A stretch of 42,253 nt of DNA from Zetaproteobacteria bacterium CG_4_9_14_3_um_filter_54_145 (lineage in GTDB: Bacteria; Pseudomonadota; Zetaproteobacteria; Mariprofundales; Mariprofundaceae). The stretch lies in the NCBI GenBank assembly GCA_002791575.1, contig PFXI01000051.1, positions 1-42,253 of the forward strand, given 5' to 3'. The stretch's first letter is position 1; every line of letters starts with the position of its first letter. The notes beneath the pieces are model-generated. The model was not told the DNA's origin and made no database searches. It saw only the letters and a program-made list of their open reading frames with translations. Below, piece after piece: positions 1 to 8,201 of the stretch. The position numbers and the translations under genes are program-made.

Positions 1-83
1 TGGTTGTCGTCGATGACTTACCCTACCAGAAGGGAGTTTTTTCGCCTCTTCTCAGAGGCTTAATTCAGCAGGTTTGAAGACTT

Positions 84-533
84 TTGCAAGAGGCTCAGTT
101 GTTTGGGCATGGTGAAAAGTGGCTGGATGCAGGATTGTATCTTGAATATTTCAAGCCCAAAGCCGCATTGAATCAACCCGCTGCGTTTGAATTTAAACTG
201 TTGCTGGAAAAACAGAGCGGACAACTGGTCAATACAGCAAATCTAATACTCACCAAAGAGGTAGGGCGCAATGCCGTGACGCATACGATCGCGGGTTATG
301 CATGGCGAAGCAAATGGCGCTGGTCGCGACAGATGGAGCCGGCCATTGAACTGTATGGCTCACTGGGTCCTGTGCATAACACCAGCAGCCTCTCCGGCCA
401 GACGCATCAGCTTGGCGTGGTGATGCTGGGCAAGCTGCCGGGGGATCTGAGTTATGAAGTTGGTTATCTGTTCGGTCTTACATCAGCCACAGAGAGAGGC
501 ATGTTCAAATTTGTCATCGCTTACGAGCTGTAA
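84..533 (+). pseudogene. 3' remnant of an outer-membrane barrel-type protein
   Basis: About 149 residues read without interruption to a TAA at 531-533. The protein alternates aromatic and polar residues in short strands (for example WLDAGLYLEYF, KLLLEKQSG, TANLILTKEVG, YEVGYLFGLT) and ends in an amphipathic strand, FKFVIAYEL. This resembles the C-terminal half of a proteobacterial outer-membrane 'transporter-like' beta-barrel family with conserved LLEK and HTANLI...KE motifs, as I remember it. No signal peptide or N-terminal half is present. The only upstream starts are non-ATG, and an in-frame TGA lies at 75-77. Upstream codons in the same frame (3-74) do not look like the missing half. I read it as a truncated or frameshifted remnant; a real gene beginning left of the window in another frame is possible. 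It converges on the flagellar operon with 3 nt between stop codons. Confidence 0.55.
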
Positions 534-549
534 TCACTAAGAAGTGATT
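532..549. terminator. Short stem-loop between convergent genes
   Basis: AATCACT (532-538) pairs perfectly with AGTGATT (543-549) around an AAGA loop, followed on the plus strand by only two more T residues. It overlaps both convergent stop codons. A weak bidirectional terminator is plausible but unproven. Confidence 0.35.
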
Positions 550-821
550 TTGCGGGCCAGTCGCTGATCCGTCTGGTAGAGGAAGGCGAGCAGCTCGGCG
601 ACCAGCTGATAGGCATCTGCAGGTATCTCCGTACCCGGCGGTACACGTGCCAGCAGACCGGTCAGGGCTTCATCATGGTGTATATGAATCTGCTTTTCGT
701 TGGCGATTTCCAGTATTTTTTCAGCCAGATGACCGAACCCGGACGCCAGCACGGTTGGTGCCTGACCTGAATCGGGCTCATAACTGAGCGCGACGGCCGC
801 TTGTCTGTCCTTTGTCTTCAT
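537..821 (-). CDS. FlhB C-terminal-domain-like protein (FhlB/YlqH type)
   Basis: The 94 residues match the cytoplasmic C-terminal part of FlhB/YscU export-switch proteins: ALSYEPDSGQAPTVLASG, then LAEKILEIANEKQIHIHHD, then GTEIPADAYQLVAELLAFLY. There is no membrane domain and no NPTH autocleavage site; the protein corresponds only to the segment following that site in full-length FlhB (7130-8200). Such stand-alone FlhB-C homologues often sit beside fliK and are thought to bind the export gate or assist substrate switching. The ATG overlaps the FliK-like stop as ATGA, so the two are translationally coupled. It is the last gene of the minus-strand flagellar block. Identity of the domain is clear; its role here is inferred. 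Confidence 0.85.
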   Translation of the reverse strand: MKTKDRQAAVALSYEPDSGQAPTVLASGFGHLAEKILEIANEKQIHIHHDEALTGLLARVPPGTEIPADAYQLVAELLAFLYQTDQRLARKITS

Positions 822-1558
822 CCGTGCCTGTCTGGTGACATATTCGGCTTGAGGATGGGCTCATCCCCCTCCGATAACTCAGCCTGCAGTGTTGTACCGC
901 TCTGGTTCAGTTGTTGATCCTTGACCCATGCGGCAAATGGCTGGTGCAGCTGAACAAAGCTGGTGTGGCCAGTAGCGCGCAGTTTTAGTTGCGCAGGACT
1001 CCCCTGTTGCTGCTGCAGGGCAAAGTAAAGGGTACCCAGCTGATCAAGATCAACTCGCCCGTGCAGGGCAAAGCCGTTGCTGTCATTCTGCCGCTCAATC
1101 ATGCCGCGCGGTTGACGGCTCTCTCTCTCATCGAGTATCAGACGCCGGCCATTGTCCGACTCCTGTGCGTGTAGCGGATGATTATCCTGCCAGGACCATG
1201 AGCCATGCCCTTGTCGTTGCCCCTGATTGGGTAGCTCTGTGTGGCGGTTGCCGGCAAGTTCCGCCAGACGCCCGGCAATTTCGTTGATGGCCTGTTGGCG
1301 ACTCAGTATACGAAAATGGGCGGGGGCTTCGCGGCTGAGCAGCTCCAGCCAGAGTTGTCCCTGTGGCAGACTGGCCAGCAGGCCGGGTGGCAGCGTGGCA
1401 AGAAAACGTTGTGAAGCGATAATCAGTGTGGCGCTACCACCGGTGATACCCTCCAGCCTGCCGGGCAGGATGCTGCCGTTCGGCCACGGCAGCGGGGGTG
1501 TGCTACCGGGTTTGGCCGCTTGCATCAGGGCAGGCAGTGAAATGGTGTTCAGTATCAT
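818..1558 (-). CDS. fliK: FliK-like flagellar hook-length control protein
   Basis: A 246-residue protein with a Gln/Pro/Gly-rich middle and a C-terminal Flg_hook-like segment (LHGRVDLDQLGTLYFALQ ... LKLRATGHTSFVQLHQPFAAWV). FliK family members measure hook length and trigger the FlhB specificity switch. This one is shorter than typical FliK proteins, so a second full-length FliK may exist elsewhere. The start at 1558 (MILNTISLPAL) is preferred because it lies just after the upstream DUF2802 stop. A start at 1612 adds 18 residues that overlap that gene. No good Shine-Dalgarno precedes either. Its pairing with the FlhB-C-like gene supports the assignment. Confidence 0.65.
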   Translation of the reverse strand: MILNTISLPALMQAAKPGSTPPLPWPNGSILPGRLEGITGGSATLIIASQRFLATLPPGLLASLPQGQLWLELLSREAPAHFRILSRQQAINEIAGRLAELAGNRHTELPNQGQRQGHGSWSWQDNHPLHAQESDNGRRLILDERESRQPRGMIERQNDSNGFALHGRVDLDQLGTLYFALQQQQGSPAQLKLRATGHTSFVQLHQPFAAWVKDQQLNQSGTTLQAELSEGDEPILKPNMSPDRHG

Positions 1559-1574
1559 GCTTCGGAGGGAGTGC

Positions 1575-2069
1575 TTATTTGTGTGCAGGGGTGGTTTTGG
1601 AAGCCGCAGCATGCAGCTTCAGCATCAACTTTACCTGAGCCAGTGGCATATCAAGCCGTTCGGCAATGGTTTCAGCGGCTTCGCCTTCCCTGTGCATGCG
1701 TAAGATCATGGTTGCCTGTGTGCTGTTCTGCGGCGGGGTGCGGGGCGAATCGATTGGCGCGGCGGGCATAACCCGTTCAGGCTGTTGACGGGGCGGCTTT
1801 GCTACCGGTTTCGGGCGCTCAGCCTCTTCTTCGGCGTGCTGTCGGGATTTGAGCTGTTGCATGCTGTGTGTGGCATCGGCCAGATGACGTGTTGCCTCGT
1901 CCAGCTGTGCCGCGGTGGCTGCCAGCAACTGCTCCATGGCCTGCTGACGTTTGCCATTGCGATGCCATGTCAGCCATAGCATGAAAATGCCGAGCATCAG
2001 TGCAATATCAATGGCCAGCCCGAGCCAGTCCCTGCCGGATGCATTGATACCGGTGAGGATAGATTCCAT
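1575..2069 (-). CDS. DUF2802 family membrane-anchored protein
   Basis: The 164 residues start with one transmembrane helix (about residues 16-34, LGLAIDIALMLGIFMLWLTW), continue into a coiled-coil-like region rich in Gln and Ala (40-85) and a Pro-rich linker. They end in a helix-turn-helix-like motif, ILRMHREGEAAETIAERLDMPLAQVKLMLKL (residues about 122-152, quoted as a pattern only). This architecture is that of DUF2802 proteins, which are found next to fliA and cheY/flhF clusters and distantly resemble Bacillus SwrB. Biochemical role is unknown. It starts 5 bp after fliA and lies inside the operon. Confidence 0.75.
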   Translation of the reverse strand: MESILTGINASGRDWLGLAIDIALMLGIFMLWLTWHRNGKRQQAMEQLLAATAAQLDEATRHLADATHSMQQLKSRQHAEEEAERPKPVAKPPRQQPERVMPAAPIDSPRTPPQNSTQATMILRMHREGEAAETIAERLDMPLAQVKLMLKLHAAASKTTPAHK

Positions 2070-2074
2070 ATCTG

Positions 2075-2806
2075 TTAACCCAGACCCATAAGGGCACGCA
2101 GACGCAACACCATTTGCGAATGCAGTTGTGATACGCGGGATTCGGTGAGGCCAAGAATCAGGGCAATTTCTTTCATGGTCAGCTCTTCATAATAATAGAG
2201 TGTAATCAGAACCTGCTCGCGTGCCGGCAGCTGGCTGATACCGTCGGCCAGTTGTTGAACAAACTGCAATAGTGTGTTCTGTGCTTCCGGTGTGTCGGCC
2301 GGATCACCCGCCAGTGTTTCCAGTATGCTTATTTCATCACCATGATCATTGTTAACCGGCAGATCATCAAAGTGAATAATCGACATGCTGCGTACCTGGT
2401 ACAGGCGTGTCCGGTATTCATCCAGCGTAATATCCAGATGCTTGGCAATTTCAGCCTCTTCTGCCGGCCGTCCATGCACCTGTTCCAGCGTCAGAAAGGC
2501 TGCCTGCATCTCCTTGGCATGATCGCGCAGGCCACGAGGCATCCAGTCAAAGGCGCGCAGATAATCAATCATGGCACCGCGGACCCGGTAGGAAACAAAG
2601 GTTTTGAACTGGACATCGCGGCTGTGATCGAAACGCTGGGCACCATCGAGCAGTCCGAGAACACCGGCATTGATCAGGTCATCGAATTCAATGGAATCGG
2701 GCGTGCGCCGCATTAACTGATCGGCGTGATAGCGCACGAGTGGCAGATATTCTGCCAGCAGTTCATCCGGCGTTGGCGATACGCTGTAGTTTGGCTTAGT
2801 GCTCAT
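2075..2806 (-). CDS. fliA: Flagellar sigma factor 28
   Basis: A 243-residue sigma-70 family protein of usual FliA length. Region 2 covers roughly residues 15-95 and includes EFDDLINAGVLGLLDGAQRF and FKTFVSYRVRGAMIDYLR; region 3 follows; region 4 (about 190-240) has the helix-turn-helix LTMKEIALILGLTESRVSQL. It would direct RNA polymerase to late flagellar genes once FlgM is exported. No clear TAAAG-N11-GCCGATAA promoter was noticed in this window, so its targets may lie elsewhere. The ATG overlaps the stop of the upstream 72-residue gene. Confidence 0.96.
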   Translation of the reverse strand: MSTKPNYSVSPTPDELLAEYLPLVRYHADQLMRRTPDSIEFDDLINAGVLGLLDGAQRFDHSRDVQFKTFVSYRVRGAMIDYLRAFDWMPRGLRDHAKEMQAAFLTLEQVHGRPAEEAEIAKHLDITLDEYRTRLYQVRSMSIIHFDDLPVNNDHGDEISILETLAGDPADTPEAQNTLLQFVQQLADGISQLPAREQVLITLYYYEELTMKEIALILGLTESRVSQLHSQMVLRLRALMGLG

Positions 2807-3021
2807 GCACCGGAATCCTGTTTTTTAGCGCTGTGTTCATGACGGGTGGGTAGCAGAAGATTCAGCCAGGCAAGCATCACACCCATCCAGGCGCCGGCAA
2901 AAGTAAGCACGAGGATGCGAAAGAGTGATTCAGTGACCGGAATATTCTGAATCAGACAGACAGCCAGTCCGAAGAGCAAGCCGGTCAGGCTGCCTGTGAG
3001 CGCCGCATGTACCGGTTTCAC
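2803..3021 (-). CDS. Small two-helix membrane protein in the flagellar operon
   Basis: I do not recognise this 72-residue protein. It has two predicted transmembrane helices, about residues 6-27 (ALTGSLTGLLFGLAVCLI) and 34-57 (FRILVLTFAGAWMGVMLAWL), then a basic and polar tail (RHEHSAKKQ). The first helix has small-residue spacing (G-x-L-x-G), suitable for helix packing. It is embedded between flhG and fliA with ATGA overlaps on both sides, so it is almost certainly translated. A role in polar flagellar assembly is only suggested by context. Confidence 0.75.
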   Translation of the reverse strand: MKPVHAALTGSLTGLLFGLAVCLIQNIPVTESLFRILVLTFAGAWMGVMLAWLNLLLPTRHEHSAKKQDSGA

Positions 3022-3914
3022 TGCTGGTTACCCTGTAAGGCGACATTGTCGACGACTTCATCATCGTCATCCAGTGATGCTGCCAGACTGCGTTCCCAGA
3101 AAAATTGCAAGCCGGCCGAACGGGAGTTGTCGCGCGGACGGGCGATCAGTGTATCAAACAGCTTTTCCAGATGACGGGAGAGATCACTGCCATTATGGAT
3201 CAGCAGTTTCTGGCGCTGGATGGATTTACGTACATCCATGTGCTGCGGGACATAACCGACATAGTCGAGATAGACATCGAGATAGCGATCACTGACAGAT
3301 AACAGGCGTTTGAAGGTGATATGGCCATCGATTTCGTCGGTTTGATTGACGATTACCATAAAACGGCGGACATCGCGTTGTTGTGACATCACCTTGATCA
3401 ATGCGTAGGCATCCGTTAACGAGGTGGGATCAGGCGTCAGCACTACCAGTGCTGTCTCCGATGCCGAGGCAAAGTAGAGTACATTATCGCCAATGCCTGC
3501 GGCGGTATCGATCAGAATAAGATCATAATTGCGGCCGGCTTCGCGCAGCGTATCGAGAATGGTCTGTTGCTCGCGCACATTGAGGTTGGTCAGTTCATAC
3601 AGACCGCTGCCGCCGGGTAACACATCAAAACCCTGCGGGCAGGGGACAATAAGATCTTCCAGATTGCATCCGTCGGTCAGCAGATCACGAATACTGCCGG
3701 TTGTATGCAGACCCAGCATCACATCGACATTGGCCAGACCCAGGTCGGCATCAATAAGCAGTACCTTCTGCCCCTGTGCTGCGGCATGGGCTGCAAGATT
3801 GACGGAAACAAAGGTTTTGCCGACACCACCCTTGCCGCTGCTGATAGAGATGACACGAGGAGAGTGCGTATCTATTGCGCTTTCGGCGGCTGTGGCAGAG
3901 AGGGACGAATTCAT
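3018..3914 (-). CDS. flhG: FlhG, MinD-like ATPase controlling flagellar number
   Basis: The 298-residue protein has a deviant Walker A motif SGKGGVGKT (residues 26-34), the MinD signature IDADLGLANVD (54-64) and the DTAAGIG switch (about 137-143). FlhG (FleN) limits flagellar number and site by acting on FlhF and on the sigma-54 activator FleQ. The usual N-terminal DQAxxLR-type helix that stimulates FlhF GTPase activity is not visible: the first 20 residues are Ser/Ala-rich instead. It overlaps flhF by 4 nt, the standard order for polar flagellates. Confidence 0.92.
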   Translation of the reverse strand: MNSSLSATAAESAIDTHSPRVISISSGKGGVGKTFVSVNLAAHAAAQGQKVLLIDADLGLANVDVMLGLHTTGSIRDLLTDGCNLEDLIVPCPQGFDVLPGGSGLYELTNLNVREQQTILDTLREAGRNYDLILIDTAAGIGDNVLYFASASETALVVLTPDPTSLTDAYALIKVMSQQRDVRRFMVIVNQTDEIDGHITFKRLLSVSDRYLDVYLDYVGYVPQHMDVRKSIQRQKLLIHNGSDLSRHLEKLFDTLIARPRDNSRSAGLQFFWERSLAASLDDDDEVVDNVALQGNQQ

Positions 3915-4975
3915 AGTGGCGTTTCCCGGCTGGCTTTGCTGAGCAGGGCGGTCAGAGCCTGATCGGTCAGCCAGCCCATCTGTTCGGGCACTTCAGGGCC
4001 GAAACTGCAATAACCCAGAGGCATACCTGCGACAATTGACCAGTTGACAATTTTTCCCGGCTTCTGTGTCTCATCCAGCTTGGAAAATGCCAGATGGGTC
4101 ATAGACGATGCTGTATTGTGTGCCAGTAGCTGCATGCCATCCTCCTCATCCATATTGGCTGGCAATACCAGAAAGCGCTCTGTGCATTGCATGGCATCCC
4201 ATAATCCGGTCTGCCGACGCAAGCCGATATCACGCCGTGGGCTCCAGCCTTCACTGTCTATTAGCAGGAGTTGTGCCGATTGTGTCTGACGCAGTATATT
4301 TGCGGCGTCACTCACCTTGTTGAGCGGGAAAAACGGCACACCGAGTGTATTGGCGTAAGCTTTCAGGCTGTCGAGGCCGCCCATGCGTTCAGTATCGGTG
4401 GATAACAGCGCTACGCGGATCCCTTTCATGCTGTAATGCGCGGCAAGCTTGGCAATCAAGGTGCTTTTACCGCAACCGGCAGGACCAGTGAACAGCACGG
4501 TATGACGTTGCTGGCCGGGATTGATGCGTTTGCCCCAACGTATGGTCTTGCTCGCTGTCGGGTTTCTTAGGGAAAAGTCGACAGCCATGTCAAAAGCATG
4601 ACTGGCCGCAATGCCCAGTTTGCTCAGGTGATCAAAGGCATCCTGTTCTGCAATGCCGGAGAGTGCCTGGCGCAGGCTGGCGCTCTCTTTGTTGCCAAGG
4701 CCTTCGACCAGGCGCTCCAGACGCCTGATGGTGACGTCGACTTGCTTGCTTGCCGGCGCGGATTCCGGAGCAGGTGGATGCGCTACGGCGGCAGTTGCCG
4801 GTTTTGTCGGTGCCGCGCCTGCGCTGTCCAGGGCTGCGTGCACATGCCACAGGGTGTTGCCGCTGGCATCTTTGGACTGCTGACGATCAAGGATCAGTGC
4901 TTCGGGCCCCATATCCTTGCGAACCTTGCTTAATGCCTCATGCAGGTGCGGGGCTGTGAAAACTTTAATTCGCAT
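3911..4975 (-). CDS. flhF: FlhF, SRP-type GTPase for flagellar placement
   Basis: The 354-residue protein has a variable N-domain (1-80), an N-helical bundle (about 80-150) and an SRP-like G domain. The P-loop is GPAGCGKST (164-172), followed by STDTERMGG (192-200) and SKLD (298-301) as the guanine-specificity motif. The G3 motif, normally DTAGR, reads DSEGW (240-244), an unusual substitution for a GTPase switch. FlhF recruits the first flagellar components to the pole. It overlaps flhA by 11 nt and flhG by 4 nt. Confidence 0.93.
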   Translation of the reverse strand: MRIKVFTAPHLHEALSKVRKDMGPEALILDRQQSKDASGNTLWHVHAALDSAGAAPTKPATAAVAHPPAPESAPASKQVDVTIRRLERLVEGLGNKESASLRQALSGIAEQDAFDHLSKLGIAASHAFDMAVDFSLRNPTASKTIRWGKRINPGQQRHTVLFTGPAGCGKSTLIAKLAAHYSMKGIRVALLSTDTERMGGLDSLKAYANTLGVPFFPLNKVSDAANILRQTQSAQLLLIDSEGWSPRRDIGLRRQTGLWDAMQCTERFLVLPANMDEEDGMQLLAHNTASSMTHLAFSKLDETQKPGKIVNWSIVAGMPLGYCSFGPEVPEQMGWLTDQALTALLSKASRETPL

Positions 4976-7049
4976 CGTACAGACTCACTTTGGCCAGTGC
5001 CTGAATATTGGTTTGTGGCGGTATCTCGCCAATGGAGAGTACAGTGATACGGGTCATCACCTTGCGCAGAGCCCGGGTCAGGTGGCCACGCAGTTGCGGT
5101 GTGGTCAGCAGTACCGGCATATCCACGTCGAAGCGGGATGAAACTTCATTGATGCGGGCAATAAAACGCTGCCATTCAGGCATATCCAGTGGCAGCGCCC
5201 AGCCCTGATTCATGCTCAATCGCTCACTCATGCGTTGTTCCAGCTCGCCATCCAGCATGAATACTGCCAGCTCACCCTGATGATTCAGGTAGCGCTGGGT
5301 AATGGTGCGACCGAGCCGCATACGTACTTTTTCCACCAGATCGTCAATGCTGAGTTGCTCCGCAGAGTGGTCGGAGAGTGCTTCAAGAATCAGCATCAGG
5401 TCCCGGATGGGTACCCATTCAACCAGCAGTCTTTGCAGTACATTCTGCAATAGCCCGACCGAGACCTGAGCCGGTACAATCTCCTCGACAACCTTGGGGT
5501 GGCGCTGGGCAAATTTGGCCAGTAGTTCATGTACCTGTGTGCGGTCGAGCATCTCGGCTGCCTGTGAACGCAGCAACTCGGTCAAGTGGGTAATGACCAC
5601 GGTTGTCGGTTCAACCACGGTATAACCGGAAAGCTCGGCCTGCTGCCGCTTGTCTTCCGTGATCCATACGGCAGGCAGACCGAAAGCAGGCTCCTGCGTG
5701 GCAATACCCTCAACGGGCGGGCCGCTGATCTGGCTCTCCAGAGCCAGCAGATTGCGTGGCCGGATTTCACCCTTGCCGACAACCGCACCGCGAATAAGGA
5801 TCTGATAATCGGATACGCCCAGTTGCAGGTTATCCTTGATATGTACCGGCGGCAGTACAAAACCGATCTCCTGCGTGATCTGGCGGCGTACTTTTTTCAT
5901 GCGATCGAGCAGATTACCCTCGCGACCGCCCTCCACCATATCGATCAGACCGTAACCGATTTCCAGCCGGATCGGATCTTCCACAAGCAGGTCATCAAGC
6001 CCGTCATCGCCGACCGGTTCGGCCACGGGCATGACCTCTTCGGCTATGGTATCGAGCGCTTTCTGCTGATTGCTCAGCTGCAGGTAATAACCGCTGGCAG
6101 CCAGACCCAGTGACAGAATGAGGAAGGGGATAAAGGGTAAGCCCGGCACAAAACTCATCAGCAGCAGCGCGCCTGCAGTGACCCAGTGTACCTTGGGGTG
6201 AGCGGTAAACTGAGCCTTGAGCTCAAGCGGTAGTGATTTGTTGCTGCTGGCGCGCGTGATAATGATGCCGGCAGCAGTGGATATGACCAGTGCAGGGATC
6301 TGCGCGACCAGACCATCACCCACCGTCAACAGGCTGAATACAGCCATGGCGTCGGAAACCGACATGCCATGCTGCATGACGCCGATCACCAGTCCGCCGA
6401 TCAAATTGATCACGGTGATAATCAGGCCGGCCACCGCATCGCCACGTACGAATTTGGAAGCACCGTCCATAGCGCCGTAAAATTCGGCTTCGCGGGCCAC
6501 ATTTTCACGCCGGATGCGGGCTTCACCTTCATTGATCAGGCCGGCATTCATGTCGGCATCAATGGCCATCTGTTTACCGGGCATGGCATCGAGAGTAAAA
6601 CGGGCAGCCACTTCGGCAATACGGGTGGATCCCTTGCTGATTACGACAAAGTTAATCAGTACCAGAATGATGAAGATAATCATGCCGACAACGGTGTTGC
6701 CGCCGACAACAAATTGACCGAACCCCTCAATGACGTGCCCGGCCGCAGCAGGGCCATCCTGACCGTTAAGCAGGATCAGGCGTGTTGTGGCAACATTCAA
6801 TGACAGACGGAACAGGGTGGTTAGCAGCAGCAGTGACGGGAACACTGAAAATTCAAGTGGTTTGAGCACATACAAGGCCGTGAGCAAGATCAGGATGCCG
6901 GCAGTGATATTGGCAGCCAGCATGATATCCATCAGCCATGTGGGCAACGGCACCATCATCACCAGCAGTACGGCGAGTACAGCAATAGCCAGCAGTACAT
7001 CAGGCTGTTTACCTATGCGCTGAAATATCATCGACACAGTCTGTTGCAT
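4965..7049 (-). CDS. flhA: FlhA, flagellar type III export gate protein
   Basis: A 694-residue protein of the normal family length. Eight or so transmembrane helices occupy the first ~330 residues, including LLLLTTLFRLSLNVATTRLIL and the conserved FHIPEP-type cytoplasmic loop (RFTLDAMPGKQMAIDADMNAG region). The C-terminal half is the cytoplasmic ring domain that binds chaperone-substrate complexes. It forms the nonameric proton-coupled export gate with FlhB and FliPQR. AAGGAG lies about 12 nt before the ATG, a little far. The gap to flhB is 80 bp; no clear promoter was found in it. Confidence 0.97.
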   Translation of the reverse strand: MQQTVSMIFQRIGKQPDVLLAIAVLAVLLVMMVPLPTWLMDIMLAANITAGILILLTALYVLKPLEFSVFPSLLLLTTLFRLSLNVATTRLILLNGQDGPAAAGHVIEGFGQFVVGGNTVVGMIIFIILVLINFVVISKGSTRIAEVAARFTLDAMPGKQMAIDADMNAGLINEGEARIRRENVAREAEFYGAMDGASKFVRGDAVAGLIITVINLIGGLVIGVMQHGMSVSDAMAVFSLLTVGDGLVAQIPALVISTAAGIIITRASSNKSLPLELKAQFTAHPKVHWVTAGALLLMSFVPGLPFIPFLILSLGLAASGYYLQLSNQQKALDTIAEEVMPVAEPVGDDGLDDLLVEDPIRLEIGYGLIDMVEGGREGNLLDRMKKVRRQITQEIGFVLPPVHIKDNLQLGVSDYQILIRGAVVGKGEIRPRNLLALESQISGPPVEGIATQEPAFGLPAVWITEDKRQQAELSGYTVVEPTTVVITHLTELLRSQAAEMLDRTQVHELLAKFAQRHPKVVEEIVPAQVSVGLLQNVLQRLLVEWVPIRDLMLILEALSDHSAEQLSIDDLVEKVRMRLGRTITQRYLNHQGELAVFMLDGELEQRMSERLSMNQGWALPLDMPEWQRFIARINEVSSRFDVDMPVLLTTPQLRGHLTRALRKVMTRITVLSIGEIPPQTNIQALAKVSLYDAN

Positions 7050-7129
7050 TTTGCTGAATCTCTCCTTGCCCGTAGCGCAGGCTTGTCATGATGAAGTCGC
7101 CAGGTTGTCCGCGTCATGATGCGGATGGC

Positions 7130-8200
7130 CTATCGCCGTTGTTTCAGTCGGAAGATCTCAGCCAGAATAATGGCGACAGCTTCGAACAGTACTTCCGGTA
7201 TCTCTTCACCGACCTCGACCTGCTTAAACAAGGATCTTGCCAAAGGTTTGTTTTCGCGCATCGGAATATTATTTTCGCGTGCGATCTCTCTTATTTTTGC
7301 GGCGATATGGCCCTTGCCCTTGGCCAGAATGCGCGGTGCTCCGGGCTTGGCGGGATCATAGGATAGCGCAATGGAAATATGGGTAGGATTGGTGATTATC
7401 ACATCTGCATCAGGCACATCGGACATCATACGGTTCTGGGACTGCTGCATCTGTATCTGGCGGATCTTGGCTTTCAGGTGCGGATCACCCTCTGAATCCT
7501 TATGCTCATCACGTTGCTCTTTTTTCGACATGCGCAGTGATTTGGCATGCTCCCAGCGTTGATAAATCACATCTGCGAGGGCAATGACGACAAAAATGAT
7601 GGCTACAAGCGTTGCAATTTTGACGCTCCCGTGAATGGTCAGCGTACCAATATCAGAGGGGTTCTTCAGCGCGGCATGCAGTATTTCCGGAAACATGTCG
7701 GATACTACGCTTGAGCATACCACGCTGATCAGCGTCAGTTTGAGCACGGACTTGACAAATTCTGCCAGTGCCTTGGTGGAGAAGAGCCGTTTGAGTCCTT
7801 TCAGCGGGCTTATTTTTTCAAATTTGGGTATCATGGTTTCAAAGGTGAATACCGGCCCGCTGACCATGAATGTGATCAACACGCCCAGTAGCATGATTGG
7901 AATGGCGAAGGGCAACATAATCATGGCCATGTCCGCGCCTGCCGTGATCAGCAGGCTCTGCATGCCTTCAGGGGTAGCATTGAGCTTTATCTCGCCGGAG
8001 AGATAGTTGCTTAACATGTGCTGCATGTTTTCACCCAGCCAGCTGCCAAGGCCTGTGATCACGATCAGGCTGATGACGACAAAAGCGATGGCGGTAGAGG
8101 GCTCCTTGCTGGTGGCAATTTGTCCCTTTTTGCGCGCATCCTCTTCCCGTTTCGGGGTTGCCTCTTCGGTTTGCTGGCTCTTGTCCTGTTCGTCAGCCAT
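7130..8200 (-). CDS. flhB: FlhB, export gate and substrate-specificity switch
   Basis: A 356-residue protein with four transmembrane segments between about residues 33 and 215 and a cytoplasmic C-domain. The autocleavage motif NPTH is intact at residues 271-274, followed by the expected YDPAKPGAPRILAKGKG segment. FlhB self-cleaves there and, with FliK, switches export from rod/hook to filament substrates. The ATG is 1 bp after the fliR stop, so they are translationally linked. The separate FlhB-C-like gene at 537-821 is a paralogue of only the last ~85 residues. Confidence 0.97.
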   Translation of the reverse strand: MADEQDKSQQTEEATPKREEDARKKGQIATSKEPSTAIAFVVISLIVITGLGSWLGENMQHMLSNYLSGEIKLNATPEGMQSLLITAGADMAMIMLPFAIPIMLLGVLITFMVSGPVFTFETMIPKFEKISPLKGLKRLFSTKALAEFVKSVLKLTLISVVCSSVVSDMFPEILHAALKNPSDIGTLTIHGSVKIATLVAIIFVVIALADVIYQRWEHAKSLRMSKKEQRDEHKDSEGDPHLKAKIRQIQMQQSQNRMMSDVPDADVIITNPTHISIALSYDPAKPGAPRILAKGKGHIAAKIREIARENNIPMRENKPLARSLFKQVEVGEEIPEVLFEAVAIILAEIFRLKQRR

Positions 8201-8201
8201 A

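Noticed and set aside
44-59. Hairpin GCCTCT/AGAGGC near the left edge as a terminator
   Set aside because: The T run precedes the stem on the plus strand and only A residues follow on the minus strand, so it does not have terminator polarity.
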